In this document: positions 14,324-22,734 of the stretch, one piece after another
Layout: every line of letters starts with the position of its first letter
How positions within the stretch are numbered: position 1 is the first letter of the stretch
DNA from: an uncultured Eubacteriales bacterium
Lineage (GTDB): Bacteria; Bacillota; Clostridia; Christensenellales; Aristaeellaceae
DNA length: 37,562 bases
Direction: 5' to 3'
NCBI GenBank assembly: GCA_902801165.1
Contig: CADCHI010000026.1
Location: 1 to 37,562 of the forward strand
Notes under the pieces: model-generated
What the model was told of the DNA's origin: nothing
Databases searched by the model: none
What the model saw: the letters and a program-made list of their open reading frames with translations, nothing else
Translations under genes and position numbers: made by a program

Positions 14324-15160
14324 TCAGTCGCCCTCGTGCAGCGGCGGCAGCTCGTGGATGTCATAGGTGTCATAGTAGATTTCAAAGGCCGTCTCCACAT
14401 CCCCGGACAATTCGATCAGCGCGCCGGCCTGGAACATCGCGGACAGCGTGCCGCTGGGGGCCTGCCACGCCGCGTTGCTGACCACCTCGATTCCGCTTTC
14501 CCGCAGGATCGCCTCCGCGCCGAACAGCAGGACTCCCGTCGCGATGTGGTAGTCGCTGGAGATGATCGCCAGCTGCCGGACCTGCGGGTGCGACTCCGCC
14601 AGGATGTCGAAGGTATAGATGGCGTTCTGGGCCGTCATCAGGGAATGGTCCTCGACGATCAGCCGGGTGGGCTCCACGCCCTGCGCCTCCAGCCATTCGG
14701 CCATTCGCCCCGCCTCGGTGGCCGTCGGGTCGTCAGCCGCCGTCCCGCCGCCCGTGCAGGCGATGACCGCATGCGGGTACTTTTCGGAGGCCGCCAGCAG
14801 CACCTTCAGCCGTTCGACCAGCTCCTCCCGCATCGTTCCATCCGGATTCAGCTGAAAGCCCAGCGCGACCAGGCACAGCGAATCGTCGTCGGGCAGGTGA
14901 TCGGGAAGCGCATCGTTGACCGTGACCGGCGCTTCCCAGAGGTCCATGATGCGGGCCCACTTATCGCCCAGCACTGGGTCGAGCGCGGCCAGGGCCGACA
15001 GCGCCTGCGCGTCCCTGACCCCGTTTGCCGCGTAGGATACCACGGCCCGCTCGATCTGGGACTGCGCGGAATCGGCCTGCCCTTCTTCCGCAACCGCGGG
15101 AAGCAGCGCCGCGGCGGCCAGGCACAACAGGACCAACCATACCATCCGTTTGAGTTTCAT
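14324..15160 (-). CDS. Secreted DUF218 (YdcF/SanA-like) protein
   Basis: A 278-residue exported protein. It has an N-terminal signal peptide (MVWLVLLCLAAAALLPAVA) and a C-terminal DUF218 domain. Signature pieces are LVALGFQLNPDGTMREELVERL, CTGGGTAADDPTATEAGRMAEWL, the EDHSLMTAQNA motif and ISSDYHIATG. DUF218 proteins (SanA, YdcF) are linked to envelope biogenesis or vancomycin permeability in enterobacteria; the activity is not settled. The start at 15160 is preferred, with AGGAGG upstream. It follows the GH4 gene by 45 bases but looks functionally separate. Confidence 0.75.
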   Translation of the reverse strand: MKLKRMVWLVLLCLAAAALLPAVAEEGQADSAQSQIERAVVSYAANGVRDAQALSALAALDPVLGDKWARIMDLWEAPVTVNDALPDHLPDDDSLCLVALGFQLNPDGTMREELVERLKVLLAASEKYPHAVIACTGGGTAADDPTATEAGRMAEWLEAQGVEPTRLIVEDHSLMTAQNAIYTFDILAESHPQVRQLAIISSDYHIATGVLLFGAEAILRESGIEVVSNAAWQAPSGTLSAMFQAGALIELSGDVETAFEIYYDTYDIHELPPLHEGD

Positions 15161-15205
15161 TTCCGAACATCCTCCTTTTATGTGCAATGACTGACTTTAC
15201 TCAGA

Positions 15206-16684
15206 CTACTCCCGCTTGTGGCGCTCCTCCCGTTCCCGGCGCTCGGCGGAGACCTCCTCGGCGGTCTTGACCCGCTGGCGCACCGCGCCGCGATAGCCCT
15301 CGTTGGTGGGAATGAGGCCGCCCTCGGCGAAGCGCGCCTTCGCCCGGGCGATGGCCTCGGCATACTGGGGCAGCCACGCCTCCTGGGCGATCAGCAGCTC
15401 GTCCACCATCTGCCACACCTCCGGCGGGTTGCACACCGCGCCGGTGAGCGGGTCCATCAGCACCGCCTGCTTGAGCAGCTCCGCGTCGCCGGCGACGGCC
15501 GCCTCCACGGCCAGCCGCTGCACCCACGCGGACTGGCTGCACACCGCCGCGCAGCCCAGGGGCAGCTCGCCCACCCTGGGCACGGAAATGCCGTTGCCGT
15601 CCACATAGCAAGGCACCTCCACCACGCACTCATCCGGCAGGTTGGAGATCGCCCCGTGGTTCATCACGTTGAAGTGGCCGCGATAGGTCCGGCCCGTCTC
15701 CAGCGCTTCGATGATGTAGCTGCCGTGCTCGCTGCTGCGCTCGGACCCGTCGTACCGCTTGGGCGGCTCGGCCATCAGCCTGGGATACTCCGTCTCGAAC
15801 CAGTTGCGGTTCTCCCAGGTCTCCCTCAGGTAGCCGCCGGTCTCGCCGTTGATCCAGCTGGAGAGGTCGATCCACCTTTCAATTTCACCGGGCCGCTTGC
15901 GGTACCAGGCCACGTATTCCGACAGGTGTCCGTTGGACTCGGTGGAGTAATACCCGAAGCGCTTCAATACGTCGATGCGCACCTTCTCGGTGCGGCTGTA
16001 CTCCGGGTGCTTCTCGAAGCCCTCCAGCAGCCTGCCGATCATCTCCTGGCCGCTGTGCTTCACGGACAGGTACCAGGTCTGGTGGTTCAGGCCCGCGCAG
16101 ATCACGTCCAGCTCCTTCCGGTCCTTCACACCCAGCACGTCCGCGATCTGCATCTCGCCGTGGATCTCCCCGTGGCATAGGCCCAGCGTGCGCACGCCGC
16201 CGTACTTTATGCAGGCCCAGGTGAGCATGGCCATGGGGTTGGAATAGTTCAGCAGCAGCGCGTTGGGCTCGGCCACCTCTCGGATGTCCCTGCAGAAGTC
16301 CAGCACGGCGGCGATGCCCCGCTGGCCGTACATAATGCCGCCGACGCACAGCGTGTCACCCACGCACTGGTCCACGCCGTACTTCAGCGGGATGTCGATG
16401 TCCGTCTCAAAGGCCTCCAGCCCGCCGATGCGCACGCAGTTCACGATGTAGCGGGCGCCCTTCAGCGCCTCCCGGCGGTCCGTGGTGGCGAAGATCTTCG
16501 TCGGGATGCCGTTGGCCTCCAGGTCCCGCTGGCAAAGCCGGGTCACTCGATCCAGGTTGTCGGGGTTGATGTCCGTGAAGGCCACCTCGATGTTCCGCAG
16601 TTCCTTGACGGACATGATGTCGGTAAACAGGGTGCGCGCGAACGTCAGGCTGCCCGCGCCGATGATCGTCAGCTTGAATGCCAT
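15206..16684 (-). CDS. GH4 family alpha-glycosidase (alpha-galactosidase / alpha-galacturonidase type)
   Basis: A 492-residue NAD+- and Mn2+-dependent glycosidase of family GH4. The Rossmann start is IIGAGSLTFARTL. The substrate and metal-binding Cys170 lies in GLCHGE and His201 in GLNHQTWYL, the pair that holds Mn in this family. GH4 enzymes use a redox-assisted elimination rather than hydrolysis by two acids. The sequence is closest by eye to MelA/LplD-type members (alpha-galactosidase or alpha-galacturonidase); substrate specificity cannot be settled. There is no signal peptide, so it acts on imported oligosaccharides. It is 19 bases downstream of the GH127 gene, suggesting joint use on pectin side chains. 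Confidence 0.82.
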   Translation of the reverse strand: MAFKLTIIGAGSLTFARTLFTDIMSVKELRNIEVAFTDINPDNLDRVTRLCQRDLEANGIPTKIFATTDRREALKGARYIVNCVRIGGLEAFETDIDIPLKYGVDQCVGDTLCVGGIMYGQRGIAAVLDFCRDIREVAEPNALLLNYSNPMAMLTWACIKYGGVRTLGLCHGEIHGEMQIADVLGVKDRKELDVICAGLNHQTWYLSVKHSGQEMIGRLLEGFEKHPEYSRTEKVRIDVLKRFGYYSTESNGHLSEYVAWYRKRPGEIERWIDLSSWINGETGGYLRETWENRNWFETEYPRLMAEPPKRYDGSERSSEHGSYIIEALETGRTYRGHFNVMNHGAISNLPDECVVEVPCYVDGNGISVPRVGELPLGCAAVCSQSAWVQRLAVEAAVAGDAELLKQAVLMDPLTGAVCNPPEVWQMVDELLIAQEAWLPQYAEAIARAKARFAEGGLIPTNEGYRGAVRQRVKTAEEVSAERREREERHKRE

Positions 16685-16703
16685 GCACTAACCTCCCATT
16701 CGA

Positions 16704-18626
16704 TCAGTTCCGTATCCAGACCCGCATCTCCCCCACGCCCCGGTTGGCCCAGGCGTAGTAGGGAATCCAGCGCAGCTTGACGGGCTCGGCCTCCGGCGCG
16801 TCCCGGAAATCGTACAGCGCGCCGTCCCAGCTGCCGTCCTTCTCCCGCAGGCCGTCGGTGGTCAGCGTCACCACGCCGCCCAGGGTCTCCGGCTCCCAGC
16901 GGATCTCCGCCTCGGCGGCGGTATTCGCGCGCACGCTGTGCAGCGCGCCGCCGTTGTCCGCCTCCTCCAGGCAGTACACGATGGGCCCCCGCTGCAGCGC
17001 CACCTTTCCGGCGTCCTCCCGCACCTTCGGGTTGGCCCGGACCCACCGGGCGGGCATGGCCAGGGCCAGCTCGATGCCGTCGCCGGGGCGCCACTCGCGG
17101 TCAAGGACGGCATAGCCGTCCCTCACCGTGGCCTCCGCGGCCTCGCCGTTCACCGCCAGCGTCCACTCCCGGCACCAGCCCGGGATGCGCAGCGCGACGC
17201 GCTTGCGGCAAGGCGCATCCCCGGCGACGGTGAGCTTCACGTCGCCCTCCCAGGGGTAGTTGGTCTCCACCTTCAACACAAGGCCGTCTGCCCGAATCTC
17301 GCCGCCCGCATACAGGTTCACATACACGGCGTCCCCGGTCTCCGTCGCCACGTACTCCTCCAGCGAAGTCAGCATGCGGATCAGGTTCGGCGGGCAGCAG
17401 GCGCAGCCGAACCACTTCTGCCGCTCCGGCCTCACGTGGCGCTTGTAGGCGTCCTGCTCGCAGGCCTCCGGCACCACCTCCAGCGGGTTCACGTAGAAGA
17501 ACCGCTTGCCGTCCAGTTGCATGCCGCTGATGACGCCGTTGTACAGGGCCCGCTCCATCACGTCGGCGTACTCCCCCTTCGGCTCCAGCAGCAGCATCCG
17601 CTTGGCAAAGAACACCAGGCCGATGGAGGCGCAGGTCTCGCCGTAGACGGTGTCGTTGGGCAGGTCGTAGTCGAATGTGAAGGCCTCGCCGTGTTCGCTG
17701 GAGCCCACCGCGCCGGTGATGTACATGCGGCGTTGGGTGGCGCTCTCCCACAGGTCTCGGCAGGCGCGGGCCAGCTCCGCGTCATCGGTCTCCCGGGCCA
17801 CATCGGCCATGCCGCTGTAGAGGTACATGGCCCGCACGGCGTGCCCCTCGGCATTTCTCTGGGCCCGAACGGGCTGCTGGGCCTGGTAGTAGCGATAGCG
17901 CAGGGGGCTGTTCTTCCAGTAGAAGCCGTTGCCGTTGCGCTCTCCCTCCACCTCGAAGAACAGCGGGCTCTGGCCGCGCTCGTCCACGAAATACTTCGCC
18001 AGCCGCAGGTGCCTTTCGTCGCCGGTGACGGCGTACAGCCGCATCAGCGCCATCTCGATCACCGGGTGGCCGGGATAGCCCCGCAGCTTGCCCTCCTCCG
18101 GGCCGATGACGCTGTCGATGTGGTCCACGAAGCGGAGGGCCACATCCAGCAGCCTGCGCTTGCCGGTGACCTGGTAATAGGCCACGGCGGCCTCGATCAT
18201 GTGGCCCGCCACGTACAGCTCGTGGTGGTCCTTCAGGTTCGTCCAGCGCCTATCCAGGCCGTTGATGATGTAATAGGTGTCCAGGTAGCCGTCGGGCTGC
18301 TGGGCCGCGGCCACCTCCTCGATGGCGCCGTCGGCAATGGCCTCCAGCCGCGGGTCGGGATGCCAGCGCAGGCTGAACGCCACGCCCTCCAGCCACTTGT
18401 ACACGTCGCTGTCCTGGAACACGAAGCCCCCGAATTCACCCTGCTCCTTTCCCGCGGCGATGCGGAAATTGCGCATGCAGCGGCTGGGCTCGGCGTCCGC
18501 CTCCAATTGGTCGTTCAGCGCCCTCCACTGGTAGGGAATGCCCTCCCGCACCACGGTCTCCCGGAAGCGGTTCCAGAAGCGATCGTCCAGGGCGACATCC
18601 GTCAGGGGCTTTGCGTATCGACTCAT
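16704..18626 (-). CDS. GH127 beta-L-arabinofuranosidase
   Basis: A 640-residue glycosidase of family GH127, the HypBA1 type that releases L-arabinofuranose from plant hydroxyproline-arabinans. The zinc/catalytic residues can be placed by motif: Glu314 (SSEHGEAF), Glu330 and Cys332 (YGETCASIG), and Cys410-Cys411 in FGCACCPPN. These align with Glu322, Glu338, Cys340 and Cys417-418 of HypBA1, where a Cys is the nucleophile. An (alpha/alpha)6 barrel comes first, then beta-sandwich sequence to the end. There is no signal peptide, so it is cytoplasmic. The start at 18626 has GAGGAGG upstream. An inverted repeat near the promoter may be an operator. Confidence 0.9.
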   Translation of the reverse strand: MSRYAKPLTDVALDDRFWNRFRETVVREGIPYQWRALNDQLEADAEPSRCMRNFRIAAGKEQGEFGGFVFQDSDVYKWLEGVAFSLRWHPDPRLEAIADGAIEEVAAAQQPDGYLDTYYIINGLDRRWTNLKDHHELYVAGHMIEAAVAYYQVTGKRRLLDVALRFVDHIDSVIGPEEGKLRGYPGHPVIEMALMRLYAVTGDERHLRLAKYFVDERGQSPLFFEVEGERNGNGFYWKNSPLRYRYYQAQQPVRAQRNAEGHAVRAMYLYSGMADVARETDDAELARACRDLWESATQRRMYITGAVGSSEHGEAFTFDYDLPNDTVYGETCASIGLVFFAKRMLLLEPKGEYADVMERALYNGVISGMQLDGKRFFYVNPLEVVPEACEQDAYKRHVRPERQKWFGCACCPPNLIRMLTSLEEYVATETGDAVYVNLYAGGEIRADGLVLKVETNYPWEGDVKLTVAGDAPCRKRVALRIPGWCREWTLAVNGEAAEATVRDGYAVLDREWRPGDGIELALAMPARWVRANPKVREDAGKVALQRGPIVYCLEEADNGGALHSVRANTAAEAEIRWEPETLGGVVTLTTDGLREKDGSWDGALYDFRDAPEAEPVKLRWIPYYAWANRGVGEMRVWIRN

Positions 18627-18654
18627 GGCGAAACCTCCTCTGTCACAGTTGGAT

Positions 18655-18687
18655 ATCACGATTGTGATTCTTTCTTCCTGTATTTTA
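18655..18687 (-). promoter_or_regulatory. Possible promoter and operator of the GH127-GH4 operon
   Basis: ATCAC GATT GTGAT (18655-18668), an inverted repeat with 5-base arms, lies between the ribosome site and a TAAAAT -10 element (18682-18687, minus strand). A repressor bound here would block transcription near its start. The -35 region is poor. The assignment as an operator is inference. Confidence 0.35.
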
Positions 18688-18758
18688 CAACAACGCGCGT
18701 CTCTCCGCAACGATGCCCGGCCATATCAGAAAACTTTATCCCCTGCAATCGCGGCGGC

Positions 18759-18802
18759 AAAGAAACGGCCGCTTTCCTTTTTTTCCTTTGGAAAGCGGCC
18801 GT
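18759..18802 (-). terminator. Intrinsic terminator of the cardiolipin synthase gene
   Basis: Read on the minus strand, ACGGCCGCTTTCC pairs perfectly with GGAAAGCGGCCGT over 13 bases (18765-18777 with 18790-18802), followed by TTTCTTT. It lies about 36 bases after the stop at 18838. Confidence 0.8.
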
Positions 18803-18837
18803 GATTTGTCCTCTGGGATTCAGAAGCCCCCGCGCGC

Positions 18838-20400
18838 CTACATCAGCGGCGCGATGAACTGCATCAGCTGCCCCATGATCTTGTAGGACAGCTTCTCGCC
18901 CTTGATGCTCTCGGGCGTGACCCGGCGGCACTTTGTGAGCGTCGCCTGGAAGTCCCGCTCAATGTCGGCAATGCAGGCCGTCTGATACATGTAGGTGGCG
19001 CACTCGAAGTGGTGGTAGAGGCTGCGGTAATCCAGGTTGATGGTGCCCACCACGGCCTTTTTGTCGTCGCTGACGAACACCTTCGCGTGGACGAAGCCGG
19101 GCGTATACTCGTAGATCTTCACGCCCGCCTCCACCAGCCGCTTGTAGTGGGCCTTGGCCAGCGCGTAGGCGAGGCTCTTGTCGGGGATGCCCGGCAGGAT
19201 CAGCTTCACGTCCACGCCGCGCCGTGCGGCGTACTTGATCGCGGTCTCCAGCTCGCCGTCCAGGATCAGGTAGGGCGTCATGATGTGCACGTAGTCCGTC
19301 GCCCGGTTCAGGATGTCCATGTACACCGTCTCGCCCACCTTGTCGTCGTCCAGCGGGCAATCCCCGTAGGGGATCACGAAGCCGGAGGGCTGTTCCGGCA
19401 CATACCTGGTGTCCTTCAGCCAGGGCTCAAACTCCGGCTCCTTCTCGGTGATGTTCCACATCTGCAGGAACATCAGCGTGAAGCTCTTCACCGCGTCGCC
19501 CCTGAGCATCACCGCGGTGTCCTTCCAGTGGCCGAAGCGCTCGACGCGGTTGATGTACTCATCCGCCAGGTTGACGCCGCCGTTGAAGGCCACCTTGCCG
19601 TCGATCACCAGGATCTTGCGGTGGTCGCGGTAGTTGTAGTGGGAGGAGATTACGGGCCGGATCGGCGCGAAGGCCTTGGCCTTGATGCCCTTCTCCTCCA
19701 GCAGCTTGCAGTAGTTCGCGGGCAGCGTGGAGATCTCCAGCATGCCGTCGTACATCACCCGCACGTCGACGCCCACCTTCGCCTTCTCCACCAGGATCTC
19801 CAGGATGCTGCCCCACATGAAGCCCTCCTCGATGATGAAGTATTCCATGAAGATGAACTTCTCCGCCTTTTTCAGCTCCTCCAGCATCGCGGCAAACTTG
19901 TCCTCGCCCATCGGGAAAAACCTGACCTCGGTCCTGTCGTACACGGGAAAGCAGTTGCTCTGGTTCAGGTAGGTGACCAGGTCGTCCGTGCCGGAGGGAT
20001 CGCCGGCCAGCCTTTCCAGCACGCCCTCGGGCTGTGGGATGGCGCTCCTGGTCGCGTCGATCAGCTCCGCTTCCCGGCGCTGGATGGCGCGGTGGCCCAG
20101 GTTCATCTGCGTGAAGGCCAGCAGGGCCGCGCCGGACACCGGAAGGATGGCGATGATGAACATCCACGTCAGCCTGGCGGTGGAATCCATGCCGCTGTTG
20201 AACAGGTAGATCACCGTGCCGACGGTGAGCACCACCAGCGCCGCCTCGAAGATCGGCAGCAGGCCCTTGAGCCACCCATAGAAGCCGACCACCAGCAGCA
20301 GCTGCACGACCAGCAGCAGCACGATCACAAAGAACCGGCTGAACAGCAGGTGGATCAGACCCTTTTTCCTCGGCTTTGCCAGCCTGTAGATGTCGCTCAT
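18838..20400 (-). CDS. Cardiolipin synthase (phospholipase D family)
   Basis: A 520-residue membrane enzyme that joins phosphatidylglycerol molecules into cardiolipin. Two or three N-terminal membrane helices come first (LLFSRFFVIVLLLVVQLLLV, then LLPIFEAALVVLTVGTVIYL and LTWMFIIAILPVSGAALLAF). Two phospholipase D HKD motifs follow: HRKILVIDGKVAFNGGVN and HAKVFVSDDKKAVVGTINLD, each HxKx4D. The length and layout fit bacterial Cls. The start is placed at the Met of MSDIYRLAK with AAGGAAGG upstream; an ATG two codons earlier overlaps the ribosome site. It is a single-gene unit with its own terminator. Confidence 0.88.
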   Translation of the reverse strand: MSDIYRLAKPRKKGLIHLLFSRFFVIVLLLVVQLLLVVGFYGWLKGLLPIFEAALVVLTVGTVIYLFNSGMDSTARLTWMFIIAILPVSGAALLAFTQMNLGHRAIQRREAELIDATRSAIPQPEGVLERLAGDPSGTDDLVTYLNQSNCFPVYDRTEVRFFPMGEDKFAAMLEELKKAEKFIFMEYFIIEEGFMWGSILEILVEKAKVGVDVRVMYDGMLEISTLPANYCKLLEEKGIKAKAFAPIRPVISSHYNYRDHRKILVIDGKVAFNGGVNLADEYINRVERFGHWKDTAVMLRGDAVKSFTLMFLQMWNITEKEPEFEPWLKDTRYVPEQPSGFVIPYGDCPLDDDKVGETVYMDILNRATDYVHIMTPYLILDGELETAIKYAARRGVDVKLILPGIPDKSLAYALAKAHYKRLVEAGVKIYEYTPGFVHAKVFVSDDKKAVVGTINLDYRSLYHHFECATYMYQTACIADIERDFQATLTKCRRVTPESIKGEKLSYKIMGQLMQFIAPLM

Positions 20401-20820
20401 TTCCATCCTTCCTTCCGTGTTCATTCACCCATTGCGGCGCGGCTTGCCTGCCCTTCTTCTCGCGGAAAAGGCGCTGCGCAAAGAACAGGCCGACGACGAT
20501 CCCGACAAACCCGATGGCGCGGAACACGGCGGTTTCCGCCGCCACGCCCGCAGGCCTCGTCAAATCATACAAAGCCGAACGGCATTGTTTTGATGGGTTT
20601 ATTCTATCACATCACTTTCCCGTCCGCAAGGGAAACACATTCAGTTCAAAGCCGATTGCGGAAGATGGGCAGAAGTGCCGCAGGATCAGCATGCTGTCTT
20701 CAAATCAGAGCCAAACGCGCTATGATTGTCGGCGCGTTCCTGAACGCTTCGCTAAGCCTGCGGCAACAGAACCCGCCGACCCGGAAAATCGTTCCGTTTC
20801 CCAAATCATGTACAATATGG

Positions 20821-20860
20821 AAAAAATCTGTGAGTTCCCCCGCAGGAGCACTCACAGATT
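20821..20860 (-). terminator. Intrinsic terminator of the amt gene
   Basis: Minus strand: AATCTGTGAG pairs with CTCACAGATT over 10 bases (20851-20860 with 20825-20834), followed directly by a run of six T. It lies about 78 bases past the amt stop. The remaining gap to the cardiolipin synthase start (20401-20820) holds no gene I can support. Confidence 0.85.
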
Positions 20861-20938
20861 TCGCTCGGTTTCAATTCCATTTCGATACGATCACCGGGAT
20901 CGATCCCTGTCGGTTTGACACGCTTTTGCAAGGATCAT

Positions 20939-22636
20939 TCATTCGGACTGCAGCGCGTCGTAGCCCTCCTCGCCCGTGCGGACGCGCACGACGTTCTCAA
21001 CATCCGTCACGAAGATCTTGCCGTCGCCAATGTGGCCGGTATGCAGGGTGCGCTTCGCGGTTTCGACGACCATGCGGACCGGGACCTTGCTGACGACGAT
21101 GTCCACCTGCGCCTTGGGCAGCAGCGTGACCTCCACGGGCGTGCCGCGGTAGTATTCCGGCTTGCCCTTCTGCGTGCCGTAGCCCATGACGTTGGTGACG
21201 GTCATGCCGGTGATGCCGATCTTGTTCATGGCCCTTTTCAAGGCCTCCAGGCTGGCCGGGCGGCAGATGATGCGCACATTGGTGTAGACCGGCGCGTCGG
21301 GGGCCTTTTCCTTCGTCGCCCGCGCGGGCGCTTCGTAGTCCCCGGCGGGAATCGCCACGGGCTCGGCGTCCTCCACCGCGCTGTCCGTCATGATGGTGAA
21401 GCCGGAATAGGCGGTGTGCAGGCCGTGCTCCGAGCGATCCAGGCCCATGACCTCGTCCTCCGCGCTGGCCCGCAGGCCGATGGTGGCTTTGATGATCGAG
21501 AATACGATGGTGATGACCACCGCTGTCCAGGCGATCACCGAGCCGACGCCCAGCAGCTGCACGCCCAGGAACCTGAACCCGCCGCCGTAGAACGCGCCCT
21601 TCATCGTGGAAATGCCGGTGGCGAACAGGCCAGTCAGGATCGTGCCCAGCGCGCCGCACACGCCGTGGACGGAGATCGCGCCGACGGGATCGTCGATCTT
21701 CACGACCTTGTCGAAGAACTCCACCGACAGCACCACCGCGATGCCGCAGCACAGGCCGATGATCGCCGCGCCGAAGGGATCAACAGCGTCGCAGCCCGCC
21801 GTGATGCCCACCAGCCCCGCCAGGGAGGCGTTGAAGGTCATGGACACGTCCGGCTTGCCGTAGCGCAGCCAGGTGAAGATCATGGTCGTCAGCGTGGCCA
21901 CGGCGGCGGCCAGGTTGGTGTTGAAGAACACCAGGCCGGCGGAGACGATCAGTTCGTCGCTGTCCATGCCCACGGTGCTCGCGCCGTTGAAGCCGAACCA
22001 GCAGAACCAGAGGATGAACACGCCCAGCGCCGCGATGGACAGGTTGTGCCCAAGGATCGCCCGGGGCTTTCCGTCCGCGCCGTACTTGCCGATGCGGGGC
22101 CCCAGCATCTTCGCGCCGATCAAGGCGCACACGCCGCCCACCATGTGCACGCAGGTGGAACCGGCGAAGTCGTGGAAGCCCAGGTCGCTGAGCCAGCCGC
22201 CCCCCCAGATCCAGTGCCCGGACACGGGATAGATGAACAGGGAAATCGCCGCCGAGTAGACGCAATAGGCGGAGAACTTCGTGCGCTCGGCCATCGCGCC
22301 GGAGACGATGGTGGCGCTGGTGGCGCAGAACACCGTCTGGAAGATGGCGTAGGCCCACAGCGGCACGCCCGCGGGCAGGATGTGGCTGTAGTCACCCAGG
22401 ATGAAAGGATCGATCCGGCCGAAGGCCGCCGTGCCCGCGCCGAACATGATGCCGAAGCCCACCAGCCAGTACAGCGGCGTGCCGATGCAGAAGTCCATCA
22501 GGTTCTTCATCAGGATGTTGCCCGTGTTCTTGGCCCGGGTGAAGCCCGCCTCGCACATGGCGAAGCCCGCCTGCATGAAGAACACCAGCGCCGCGCCCAG
22601 CAGCACCCAGATCGTGTTTACCGCGGAAAATGTCAT
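20939..22636 (-). CDS. Ammonium transporter fused to a PII signalling domain
   Basis: A 565-residue fusion. Residues 1 to about 400 are an Amt/MEP transporter with eleven expected helices. The two pore histidines lie in STCVHMVGG and ISVHGVCGALG, and the signature DFAGSTCVHM is present. After a linker rich in Ala, Pro and acidic residues, about residues 450-565 form a GlnB/PII domain: VRIICRPASLEALKRAM at its start, and the T-loop GTQKGKPEYYRGTPVEV with the Tyr of the YRG motif that is uridylylated in proteobacteria. It imports ammonium. The fused PII presumably gates the pore according to 2-oxoglutarate/ATP/ADP. The start at 22636 (MTFSAVNTIW) has GGAGGT 7 bases upstream. It follows asnB. 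Confidence 0.92.
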   Translation of the reverse strand: MTFSAVNTIWVLLGAALVFFMQAGFAMCEAGFTRAKNTGNILMKNLMDFCIGTPLYWLVGFGIMFGAGTAAFGRIDPFILGDYSHILPAGVPLWAYAIFQTVFCATSATIVSGAMAERTKFSAYCVYSAAISLFIYPVSGHWIWGGGWLSDLGFHDFAGSTCVHMVGGVCALIGAKMLGPRIGKYGADGKPRAILGHNLSIAALGVFILWFCWFGFNGASTVGMDSDELIVSAGLVFFNTNLAAAVATLTTMIFTWLRYGKPDVSMTFNASLAGLVGITAGCDAVDPFGAAIIGLCCGIAVVLSVEFFDKVVKIDDPVGAISVHGVCGALGTILTGLFATGISTMKGAFYGGGFRFLGVQLLGVGSVIAWTAVVITIVFSIIKATIGLRASAEDEVMGLDRSEHGLHTAYSGFTIMTDSAVEDAEPVAIPAGDYEAPARATKEKAPDAPVYTNVRIICRPASLEALKRAMNKIGITGMTVTNVMGYGTQKGKPEYYRGTPVEVTLLPKAQVDIVVSKVPVRMVVETAKRTLHTGHIGDGKIFVTDVENVVRVRTGEEGYDALQSE

Positions 22637-22657
22637 ATTACATACCTCCAATCTATT

Positions 22658-22712
22658 CCAAAAACAAAGCGCAGGGGTGCCTGCGGGATCGCTCCCGCGC
22701 GCACCCTTGCGC
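22658..22712 (-). terminator. Hairpin terminator/attenuator between asnB and amt
   Basis: On the minus strand GCGCAAGGGTGC pairs with GCACCCCTGCGC, with an inner GCGGGA/TCCCGC stem capped by GCGA, followed by TTTGTTTTT. The T run ends nine bases before the amt ribosome site, leaving no room for a promoter. Transcription of amt must either read through this site or start upstream of it. It looks like an attenuator. Confidence 0.7.
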
Positions 22713-22734
22713 CTTGGTGGAAACTATTAAAATG

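Noticed and set aside
20406-20572. Minus-strand frame starting TTG before cardiolipin synthase with a membrane-like stretch (AIGFVGIVVGLFFAQRLF)
   Set aside because: It would run on inside the cardiolipin synthase gene in another frame for hundreds of codons, starts with TTG and has no good ribosome site. A small membrane protein cannot be excluded but is not supported.
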